A stretch of DNA of 64,000 nt, from assembly GCF_048128805.1 (NCBI RefSeq), contig NC_136010.1, forward strand, positions 16,500,480-16,564,479. Reading direction: 5' to 3'. Within the stretch, counting starts at the first letter, position 1; each line of letters begins with the position of its first letter. The notes under the pieces are model-generated. The model was not told where the DNA came from, did no database searches, and saw only the letters and a program-made list of their open reading frames with translations. Made by a program: the position numbers and the translations under genes. This DNA comes from Centroberyx gerrardi. Taxonomy: Eukaryota; Chordata; Actinopteri; Beryciformes; Berycidae. Positions 11,925-24,100 of the stretch are shown here, piece by piece.

Positions 11925-14900
11925 TGTGTGTGCTTGTGTGTGTGTGTGTGTGCTTGTGTGTGTGTTTTGTCATTGGATAAGGTTACACCAGGCTGCTAAA
12001 GCTCATAAGGCTTTGTTTAATAAACAGTGGAGAGTCTTTGCATGTTTGTGAAAAGAGCTTGGATCACACGCTGAATTAAAATGCTTCTTTTGTGTTCAGC
12101 TGCATCCACACTATCCACATTACAGGAGCTATGACAGAAGTAATGCGAAGCTACAGTCAAGGAGATCATGAATTTTAAAGTGGGGTCTGCCATTTCAATT
12201 TTCACTCCCCTTATAATGGAAAACAGATCATGTCCCCTCTCGGCTATCATGATGCATTTAGTCTTACTGTACAGGCTCCATCTGTGAGTTGGATTGTCCC
12301 TCCTGCTTGGTTGAAGGGCATTCCTGCGGAGTGTCGTGTCCCTCCTGCTGCTGTGTGCTTTCTAATAGCTGGATCTTCAAGGGCAGGTGCTGAGTGTGGC
12401 ATGGCGGATTATTTATTAATTATTAATTATTGAGAGAGAATGACAGTCGGTCTGTTAGCCTGTTGCTATATGGGACTTGACAGGAGGGATGCCCTGATTC
12501 AGACAGAACGAGACCTGGCAGCTGACTGGGTCTAGCGCTGGGGAATGGTATTTCTATCTGATTACATGAGTAATAAGTAGGTTGATGACATGTCAAACCT
12601 ATCTATCTATGTCATCACTCTTTCAGAGGGGTCTGTCTTCTGCATCTATGCTGCTAATAAGGCTGTTATTTCCATTCATACTCCAGAAGTGTAAAAAAAA
12701 AAAAGAGATAAACTCATTCATTTATCCATCAAATCATTCAGGCATATAATTACCCTCAATAGACTGTGATTGAAGTTCTCGGGGAGTTCTCAGGGCAAAC
12801 TAAAGCAGTTTAATACCTCTGTGCCTACACATTTCTTTGTAATTTGTAACATAATAATCCTGACAGAGGTTTGAACTTTTACACGCAGATGGAAGCTATT
12901 CAACAGTGAGGCCTATAAGGCGATACACTCAGTTGTGACTGTGTTGGTTTCCGCTGGATGACTGTACACTGTGTCTCTGGCCGGGTCAGATGAGAGATAC
13001 CCAAGTCCTAACGCCATGGCCTTTGCTCAGCTGAAGTATATCGTTACAATTTAGAACATGAAGCTACAGTAGTTAGGAGCCATGACTCTTACGAGGCTCC
13101 TGTCGACTATATACTGTCTGCTGCAAACTCTCAGAGCGATGCTGTCAGCCTGCTGGCCAGTTTGCAGCTGTGTCACCCTGTAAATCCCAGCCTGCTCCTG
13201 GCTTTCTTTTGACAGCAATTAAAAGCATCCATTAGTATGGTTATTGGTGCTGAAATGACATATGATATACCTGAGTGTTTACAGACAAGTTTGCTTTTTA
13301 ATGCTGCACTTGTACTTCATTAACATGTTACTGTGTGGTCTCATAACCTTTGACCTGGAAAACATTCCCTCACATCTGTGTCGTGTGGACCGGTGTTTGC
13401 ATCTGTATTTATGAGCTCTCTGAGTCACTGTGAAGAGAGAGAAAACATCTGCTTTTGTTGTGCTAGGAGCACATGTGTTGTCAGCACAAGGGGCACTGTG
13501 GGGTGAGAGCTGTGGTATGGAGTGGCAGTTTGATTGAAAGGGTCCGTTCATTGTTGAAAGATGTTTGTATAAATATTTATCGCATAGCTCATTGCATGGG
13601 CTTTCGGAGTTCACAACTGAATGGGTAATTCAATTATGCTCTCTCATTCTGGAAGGAGCAAAAAACACAATTTGAAGTTGAGCAGCCTTTGCAGTTGATT
13701 GGAAAAACATGCAAGCACGTCGCGGTCTCGAGACTTCTCTGTCAGAGCGGGGAGGCACTGAGCCTTCGTTTGGGAGGTAGGCTAGTTCCTCACTGCGGCT
13801 CTGCTCCCTGCCTAGCTCCAGCCTGCACTTCATTAGCAATCCTCTATTCCCAGAACTCCTGTAGATGTGACTCCTCTTTTCCGGGATGGAGGAATGTTTC
13901 TCCCTCAGGTCCGACTGATGGAATGGGGTTGAGGCCTGGGCAGGGGCCTGGGCCTGTTTGCTCAGGATGTGTTGAGAGAGAGGGAAGTGGGGGGAGAAAG
14001 AGAAAGAGAGATGGTCGACCCCCCCAAACCCCCCAAACCCCCCAAACCCCCTGGATCCCATGGCTCAAAATCACTGCCAGCTGAGCTGACATGGTTATCC
14101 ATGCCTACATCAGAATTACGGGGGCTCTTGGTGGATAAAGAGCGAGACGGAGGGACAGACACCATCGAGTGGTGCTAATACAGTGAGATCATAACCCACC
14201 CCCACCCCTCCCACCCTTGTTTATTTCAATAGGGACACAAATAGCATCAGGTAGTGGTCCTGGGACAACCATCACTGCTTCATTCTTTGCCTCTCTACAT
14301 CTATTATGGATACAACATGTTGTTTTACATGTTAACATGGTTTTGTTGTTTATAGAAGCCTCTCCTATGGAGTAATGTCATGCAAGTCCCTGCTCTGCCC
14401 CTAGTTGACTGCATCTCTTTTTCCCCTCAACATCCATTACAGCCTAAAACGTCGGCTCTCTAAAATACTGCTCTCTCCTCCTTTTTTTTTTTTTTCCTTT
14501 TCCCGCCATCATGAACAACTGACCTGACTGAGTGGAGTAGACGATGACCTCAGAGGGAAAGTACAGCAGCACTTATTCTCTCACTCTTTTTCCCTCTCAC
14601 TTTGTTTCTCTTTCTGTCTCTCTGTCTTTCTTATACACACCCACAATCACACACAATCTGGAGGCTTGGGTGGGAGAAAATGAAGCAGAAGAACAAAATG
14701 GAAGGAAAGATGCTAGCTTTAGTCCCCTATGGGAAAAGCAAGTCCAGTTGGCGTAGTTTCTGACTTCCTGCCTTGAATGTTGTTGGGGGTGACGGGGCGA
14801 GGAACAAACCCCAGAGGACCACTCTAGGCGCTATAAAAAGCAGATCGCAGTTCGTTGCGTTTTCAGCCATTACTGAAACTCAATTTTTATTCCTGTAGTA

Positions 14901-17900
14901 ATATTGTCATACCAATTGCACTACCATGCCCCAAACACTCCCTTGATATCACTTTATCCAGGTCAATAACCAATCATCCAATGAAGAAATCATGAAAACG
15001 ACCTGTCAGGCGAGCAGAAGTGACCACCGTCTGCATTCTGGTGCCGTGACAGAACGCAAGGTGTGACTCTAACTCCGGGGACGGCAGCGTCACAGTTTGC
15101 CGTGACAGATGGTTGGGGAGATTCGTCCCAATGGCGATTATGCAAGGAAGTGTGATTTTCGCTCTGTCGTACTGGCTCTGTGTCGGTCTGGCAGTGTGTG
15201 CAGGCCCTCCTCGCGTAGCGCCGTAGCCGTCTGCCGGTCCGCACATCAGAACACTGTGTGTATCTAGAGCCCCGAGGGAGTCAGTTAGCATTCACTTACT
15301 GTCAAGTTATCCTGTGTCACGGTGGCCTTGGCTGACCCTGAGTGGGTCATGTCCACCCTGACAGAGAGGGAGGGGGGCTTAATGCGGTGCAGTTAACCTG
15401 TCGCCAGAATTCACTCTGCAGCACTAGTTTGTTGGGGTAAATATCTGTGCTACTTGAGGACATGATATTATCACAGTATGCATCCAAACACAGTCTCACT
15501 GCCATTAGCTGTTGGAATCAGACTAAATATTTTCTGGATGCTGTTGATCCTACCATTTACCAGGTGGTAGTTTGGCAGCCCTAGTAGGCCGACGTGTTTA
15601 AATATTTCACACTCCAATGTTTGGTGGAGAGGCGGTCGAGCATCTGCAGGGTTTACATAGCACCGTGTCTGTTTTGGAAAATAATTTATTCTCAGAAGCA
15701 TCAATTAAAGCTAGAGTGTGTGAAGCCATTCCAGAGATTCATGATCGCTATAGAGCCTTAGAGCCTTTTTATTACATAATAATACATTTTACGCTACATT
15801 TTTACTTTACGTTGCATTTTTGTCTGTTAGAAAGGTATCAGTGGACAGAGAAAAGAAAAAAAAATGGGAGAGGATCCACAAAAGTGAATGACCAAAACGA
15901 CCGGTACAGTGTGTATATTGTATGCACTGTGGCACACTAAGCCAGCAAATATTCCTGAGCTTTAAATTTTTACTAGGCTTTCAGTAAGTATCTGGTAGTA
16001 AACCTTGAGTGAGCATCTACTGTGAACAGTTCGATGGCCTGGTGTGCTGTGTTAGGTTGTCAATGTTTTACAATCAATAAAAAGAAAGACTGTACTGGTG
16101 TGGTCAGAAAACCCCCCCGAAAAAAAACGAATACATCTGATGTAATGTGAAGAAGCGACAGTATGTTCTTAGTCTTTATAATATCATGCGGCTTCTGTAC
16201 TTTTGACCATATTTGATCCCATCTGCACTTTTTCATTCAGCACAAACAGCAGGATTGGCTGCTGCCTGCCAGAAGGCTGTTTCTGTTGAATGTTGATTTC
16301 CAGCCGTCTAATGAAGGAAGTGGTTTGTGTACAGTGTATGGGTGTGTCGCCTCACAGTTCAAACACATTAGTCTGCCTGTGAAAAGTAAAAGTACTGTAC
16401 CACCGAAAAGAATGAATGTCAGTTATTGAGCAGGTGGGCACCACAAACACCCGTGCCTCGGTTATTTCTAAGGGACTGTTAAAGTTATATTTGCTCTGTC
16501 ATTCTCCTCTAAACTGGACTTTGTAACAGTCATTGGAACAGTGAGTCGTCTATTCGCCAAACATGATGCAACTGTCGTTGGTCACTGATTGGCCCTTAAG
16601 GTGGTGTAGACTTTGGTTTCCTGGAGGAGCCTGTGTACTCTGGACTTCACTAGACTGAAAGAATGGTGGACAAAATATGGAGGAAGAGTTGGCATTTTAT
16701 AGAAAATAGAAGGTCTTTCCGCACTAGGCAAACCTCTTCTAGTGATGCAGAATGTAAGAGTGAGTGAGTAGCCTCTCTTTTTTTCCATTGTTTTATGTGT
16801 ATTATAGGAAGTAATCCCCTGCGGACGATGGATGATGCTGTATAATTTATAGACACTGTCTGACGTGGCATTTTTATTCTCTGAATGTAGCAGAGCAAAA
16901 TCTATGGTGTACTTCTACAGTCATATTTCTAATAGTAATTATTACAGACCCACTTACTCACCAGCTTTTTAATCAGCATACAGTGTTGAATGAAATGTTG
17001 GTTGTATATCTTGAAAGTTGTGGGATCAGCACTTCTCAGAAATGGCTGGCTGCATTTATTTACACACACCTCTCTCTGTCCTCTCTCTAACCACTGACTC
17101 TGCAGTTCACTTCTCTAGTGCCATATGCTCATTTACATGTTCAGTAATGGACTACACTACTGTTTTTAAGAATTTCCTTTATAAAAGCTCCTGCTGAACA
17201 GAGTTATGCAGCATTCACCACTCGGTACATGATTCATAGTATTAGACTGACAGGCCACAAGTCCCTCAAATGTCCTTTTCGCTCTGACTGCACTTGGTAA
17301 GGAGGATCAGACAGTTGAAAATTACCTGATAAATTATGTCTGGATCACATTCTCACTCTCAGTCTGTCAGCAAATTGAATTGTCATTGACTATTTCCTAG
17401 CAGGGGGAAAATTAAATCTCTTTGTTCTCAGATTTTGATTATATCTGTTGGTAACCAAGCTTTTCTTCTGTCATTGCAGTGTGGAAGGGGACGGACGGCC
17501 CAATGAGAGCGGCCCTTCCCTGGACGGCGGAGCCAGCTATGGCCGGGGGCCAGTGACTCACGGCTCGGCCATCAGCCCGGACCGTTTTGACAGCCCGCTT
17601 TACGGCCACGGGGTCCAGCCTGGGCCTCAGAGGCCCCGTCGGCCCAAGCTCCAGCACTCACAGTCTATCCTCCGCAAGCAGGCTGAAGAGGAGGCCATCA
17701 AGCGCTCCCGTTCGCTCTCTGAGAGCTATGAGCTCTCTGCTGACCTCCAGGACAAGCAGGTACTCAAAACCTGCCTCCCGGAATAATACACTACTGTAGA
17801 GTCAACTTCAGTCTAATGGAGTTTCTCACTTTGCTTGTTCAGTTTCATTAGTTTATGCAGAGTTACACAGAATTTTGTCATGTGCAATTTTTCATCAGAT

Positions 17901-20900
17901 GAAAAAACCTGTCCTTGTGTTGTTGTTTTTTACCTCTAGCTTGTATCATTACACTCCTGAATGTCGCCTTTAGGTTGTTCTCATTTGTAGGTTTATTTTT
18001 CTGAAACCTAGCTGTGTGAGATTATTGTTGATGCAGATAATGCGGGTGGAAGCTTATTGTTAGAATGTCACAGAGCTACCGACCACTGGGAGAGCCGAGT
18101 TATCAGTGACATTCAGGAGGATTACATTCAATCCATTACAAACCACCTCAAGCTAAGAAACACAATGCAATATTTCATGAGTGGCACATCCCCTTAATTC
18201 ATTTACTCCCTCTTTTCTTCAGGTGGAGATGCTGGAGCGTAAATATGGGGGACGCTTCATAACCCGGCATGCGGCCCGCACCATCCAGACAGCCTTCCGC
18301 CAGTACCAGATGAACAAGAACTTTGAACGTCTCAGGAGCTCTATGTCTGAGAACCGTATGTCCAGACGCATCGTTCTGTCCAACATGAGGATGCAGCTCT
18401 CCTTCGAGGGCCCTGAGAAAGTCCATAGCTCCTACTTTGAAGGGAGGCAGGTGTCCATGACGGAGGATGGCTCCCCACTGTCCATGGTGCAGTCTGAATG
18501 CGGAGACATGGAGGTCCACCAACAGGCCAACTTGTCACCTCACCCAGCCACCCAGGGTGACCTGACGGATGCCATCACGGAGCTGGAGGACGCCTTTTCC
18601 AGACAGGTCAAGTCTCTGGCCGAGTCTATAGATGATGCACTGAACTGTCGCAGCCTTCAGGGGGACGAGGGACCTGATCCAGAGGCCATGGGCTGTCCTG
18701 AGGTGGAGAGGGAAGTGTCCTATCAGGTGAAGCCCCACCGTGGGGCAGCTGGACGCATGCATGATGAAATGCTGGCATCCTACAGTGACGTTACTCTGTT
18801 CATTGACGAGGAGGACATGTCCCCCTCCATCGCTCTGTCGAGGTCAGGCGACCAGCCCTCCAGCATGGAATCGGACTTGCGGCTGCGTTCGGTCAACTCG
18901 TCCCAGGACTACTGGCCTATGGACCCTAAAGACGAGGGCCGAGACACGGACACCAGCTGCCGCAGCACCCCCTCTCTGGAGTGCCAGGAGCAGCGTCTTA
19001 GAATGGACCACCTCCCTCTGTTGACCATAGAGCCCCCCAGCGACAGCTCCGCGGAGCTCAGCGACCGGTCTGAACGTAGCTCCATCAAACGGCCGCCTGT
19101 GTACGAGCCCCACGGCCACATCGTAACGTCGTCCCAGGCAAGCCCCAAACACATTTCCCACGGTCCCCCGCCACGAGCCCCGTCCCGGGACGACGAGGCA
19201 CCTTTACGCCACCGCCACCGGCAGCTGGAGAGCCATCTAGCCATCAACGGCTCAGCCAACCGGCAGAGCAAGTCAGAATCGGACTTCTCCGATGGGGACA
19301 ACGACAGCATCAATAGCACATCCAACTCAAACGACACCATCAACTGCAGCTCCGAGTCGTCGTCCAGAGACAGCCTTCGAGAGCAGACCCTCAGCAAGCA
19401 GACGTACCACAAAGAGACGCGCAACAGCTGGGACTCGCCCGTCTTCAGTAATGATGTTATCCGCAAGAGGCACTACCGCATTGGCCTGAACCTCTTCAAC
19501 AAGTAGGTACTCAGCTGTGATGGAGCAGGCGCTTGACCAGTGATTGGAGTGATTAGGTCCCAGTGAGTGGATGATATGGTAGAGAAGCCTCTTGGAAAAA
19601 CAGAGGTGGCCTACAATCATCACATTCACTCGCTAAGTGTTGCACAATAAACTGCAATCAATTTCATTCATACCAGTTACAAAGATTGGCAAGACCTCTG
19701 CATGAAAAAAAGGAATTAAGAACATAATTTGATTTGTGAGGAGTATTTGACTGCAGTATAATTACATTTCTGTGTTTCTGCTCGTTCTGCATACTAATAA
19801 TGTAAAGACTGATGCGTAAGGCTGAATTTTAATGTTGGCAGAGAAAATACTATGCCTTCTAGTTGAAAATTAACCATCTATTTCCTAAGGCGGGCATTTC
19901 CAGTCAATCAGGAAATCAAACATGCTGTGAGATTAGTTTGATACAAACTGTAGAAGGCACAACGACATATGCTTTCAGAGACGTGACATTTCAATGACAT
20001 GATGCCTTTTATTTGGTTAGATTGTGATTGTGTGTGTGTCTCTGTGCTTGTGCTCTGATAACTTTGAGGCAACTTTGAGGCAATGTAGATCAATCATCAA
20101 CTTTCACCAACAGTTATGACCAACCTTAATTTTTCAGTGTACATTTGTTCGCTATACCTTGTGACACATTTATTTTGTCCCAAATGCAAATCCTCATATC
20201 AAGGCACTGTTACTCATCTGCTTTGCCTCAACAAGTCTAAAGACTAAGCAGATTTTTCTCTCCAGCATGCTGCATCTATCACAATATCAGAGAATGAAAG
20301 AAAAGTTAACCCCCTGTCCATGTTTTTGATCTTTCAGGAAGCCAGAGAAGGGCATCCAGTACCTGACTGAGAGGGGATTTGTCCCCGACACACCGGTGGG
20401 TGTGGCTCACTTCCTGCTGCAGAGGAAGGGGCTGAGCAGGCAGATGATTGGAGAATTCCTTGGCAACAGACAGAAACAGTTCAACAGAGATGTCTTGGAG
20501 TAAGTATGATCTTTAATCAACCTGCCCCAACTTTTTCAAGCATGATTGCATAAAAGTTGTCAGAAGACAGATAAATACAATAAATAATACGTCATATATT
20601 TATTAAAATCCCTAACCCTAGTGTCCAAATTCCCATCCCCATACATACCAACATACTGAAGTAATTTGGAGCAGAGCAGTGAAATGAAAGGGAAAAAGTT
20701 CTGCTGTGTCTTTTTTTTTTATTGAGAGAGACAATATGTGCTGAAGTCTCGGGGCCATCACTGCAGAGAATTTAATAAGGGAAAAAGAGACGCAGAATGA
20801 GAGACACGGCACAAAAGCTCCCTCCAACCCAACTCATTAAGATCCCGCAGGTGATAAGGATGACTGGTTGTGTAAATACGACCAGAAATCCCTTGTTACG

Positions 20901-21102
20901 TCCTCTTTCACAAACACAGAGAGAGATATCCTCCGCGATATAATCTGGGCCAAACAAGATTCGCCCGGCTTAAAAGGGTCTTGCGTTCTTGTGAAAGATC
21001 AAAGAATTAGTGGCGAGCAGGAAAACTGGTGCGCTGTGGTATGTCTTGTTTTAATTTTCTAGGATGTGGTAGCGTCCTCTTGTTTCATTCTCTATCTTTT
21101 CC

Positions 21103-21148
<46 letters not shown>

Positions 21149-24100
21149 AGCTGTGTGGTGGATGAGATGGACTTCCAGGGCATGGAGCTGGACGAGGCCC
21201 TCAGGAAATTCCAGAACCACATCCGTGTCCAGGGGGAAGCCCAGAAGGTGGAGCGCCTCATTGAAGCCTACAGGTTAGAGCACACACACACTGACTGACA
21301 AGATGGCATTTAGACATAGAGGACGGGCCGTTTATTATGCTGAGCACTCTGGGGGGGGGGAAGAAACCCAGAGGCACTGATTAGCACAGCAAAGGGTTAT
21401 GACTCAGGGAAGATAGAGGAGAGGAAACACTGGATATGTCTGTCGTTGGTGCCCCAGATTTCTGTAACACCTGTGTGGAAAACAAATGAATCGCTATGAT
21501 CTTTAAAACGCACTGTAGATGCTGAATGTATTTTCAGAAAACTGAATATGCCACAAACACACACACACACATGAATAAATGCATGGTGTTCGCAATAGTG
21601 GAAGGATTTTATACAATCTTTTATAGATTTTTGAACGTGTTTGAAAACAAAGTCACTGCTGCTGGTGTTCCTCACAACTGTATTGTCTGGATGATTTATT
21701 GATGCATAAAGGGAGCCGGTGCTAGCATTACTTCTGCTTGAGTAAATGTAGCAGTTCCTCACGCAATGATGAAAAAACAGTGACTCAGTAGGTATGACAA
21801 GAGCCACTGACTACAGCTATGGCCAGATATCTATTGGACCAGGATTTCCCCACTATGAACGTGACTCATATAAGAGTAGTTGTGATCTGGGTTTAGTAAT
21901 ATGTGATTTTGTTCTCCCTTGTCATGTCTCTAGCCAGCGCTACTGCATCTGTAACCCCACAGTGGTGCGGCAGTTTAGGAACCCCGACACCATCTTCATC
22001 CTGGCCTTCGCCATCATCCTCCTCAACACTGACATGTACAGCCCCAACGTCAAGCCTGAGAGGAAGATGAAGCTGGAGGACTTTGTCAAGAATTTGCGAG
22101 GTAACGGAAGCTAAGACTGGGGCTCTGATTCAGGTTCTGCACACAGACTAAGGCAAAGAGAGCAGCACTAGTCTAGGATGTATTCTCTTATGTCTCAGTA
22201 AACATGGCTTTATACACATCTCTATACACAGGACTGATCAAAATATTGTCTGGAACAGAGTAAAGGGCATCGTTGCAACAAGGTCCATCGAATAGCACTA
22301 TTTACTGTGTATTAAATCAACAAAAAAAACATTAATTTCCCATGGAGATGAAAAGAGCACATTTTATCCCCATGGTGACACCAGGTTGTAGCCTGTGGAG
22401 GTGGTGACAGATATTTCTTTGTTAGTTTGGTCTACACAGAACTAGAGTGTCACAATTTAATTAGTTTGTTGATGTGTTAAAGTAATTGCAATATTGTGCA
22501 TATTTATTCATAGTTATAGAGCATCCCACACTCCAAAAAACCAATTTGCGTACATTTTGCAAGCTACATATTTTATGTATTGACATACCTGTACGCCACA
22601 TATATACAAATCTTTTAACCATACACATATACTGTATGTACAAATCATGAGGAAATATACATGTGTGAATAGTCAAATCATGTGTGAATTGTCATATTTT
22701 GAAAGTCAGCTACTGAAAGTGTGTGCGTATGTATTGTGTATTTTTCATTTGCATACTGTATACAGTAACCCAACTCTCCCCTGTGCGTCAGGTGTGGACG
22801 ACGGGGAGGATATCCCCAGGGAGACTCTGATTGGCATCTATGAGAGGATCCGTAAGCGGGAGCTGAAGACCAACGAGGACCACGTGTCCCAGGTGCAGAA
22901 GGTCGAGAAGCTGATTGTGGGAAAGAAACCAGTGAGTAACGTTCACCATCCATTCTACTAAGTTCACCAAAACGTGTTAATTATTTTTAATCAGTGTTCA
23001 CACAGCTGTCTGCTGAGAATCACTTACTGTTAGCGCTGGATATTACACGGTATAATGCCACCTTTTCTCCTGACTTTAGAGCCCAGTTTTACAGAGCATG
23101 AGTCTTTGTCCTGTGTTAAAAGAGCAGGAGGAAAGGGGAGATTTACTACTGCTAAGTCTTTTGTACAGCTGGGTACTGAGAGAAAAGGGAGGCATGTCTG
23201 AGCATAGACCTTCATGCTGGTGACTTTAATGCTCCCGGAGCCCTTGAGGGTGTCGCCCGACCCTGCAGTCTGATGAGGAATGAGCCCTCACTACCGACAC
23301 CGGTCTCCCCGCACATTATAGTCCCTACCCAATTATAGGGAGAGGAAAAAAGCTTTAGTGGCTGAAATGCTTGTCTCCCTAAATACTGCAATGCCACTCT
23401 TTAACTGACCAGCATAAGCTACACTGCATTACTCAGTTGATTCAATAATCATCAATACAATGGTTGGTTGATTTATGTGTGCTCATACTGGGCTGGAGCC
23501 AGCATTTTGTTCTGACTTTGCTCCAGCCCCTCAAGACCGGGGGAGTGCAGCGTTTCTACACTGTTCTGCAGGCAATGATGTCTCTTTCCTGCATGAAGGT
23601 TAAAAGTGTGATTAACCTGTGCAGCTCCAGGGAGATGCTTGTCTTGCATTTTAGACTTTGTTCTGCTTCCCCACCAGTGGGATGGAATATCTTCTGCTCC
23701 GCCAGTAATAATTGAATGTATTGAAAAATGATCCCTCATCACCATTTAGCAGCAAAATTAAAAGCCCAGGAGGACATTCAGTAAAACACATGAACATAAA
23801 AACCACATTGGAATTCCACTCCGTAATAATCGGGCCCAGTGGTGCTGCTCAAAGTGGGCTAATGTGGGAAAATCTGTTTTCTTTCCAACATCATTGCGGA
23901 CTCTGTCAAATCCAGTAGCGAAATAGAGCTTCCCTATGTTAGAAAACCCCCTAGGCATTATTAAGGTGTGTTACTGTGCATCTCCATAGCCCCTTTAACA
24001 TAGCTGCACTGTCGCCAAGGGCAAATCCATAATGGGCCCCTTGCTAAACAGGAGAGATTACATTTACATGTTATTGGACAGTGTAACACATTCTAGATAT

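Noticed and set aside
13630-14180. Several overlapping frames of up to 143 codons on both strands around the C-run array
   Set aside because: They contain Gly-Gly-Phe/Val or Pro-Lys repeats produced by the simple sequence, lack splice context and disagree between strands.
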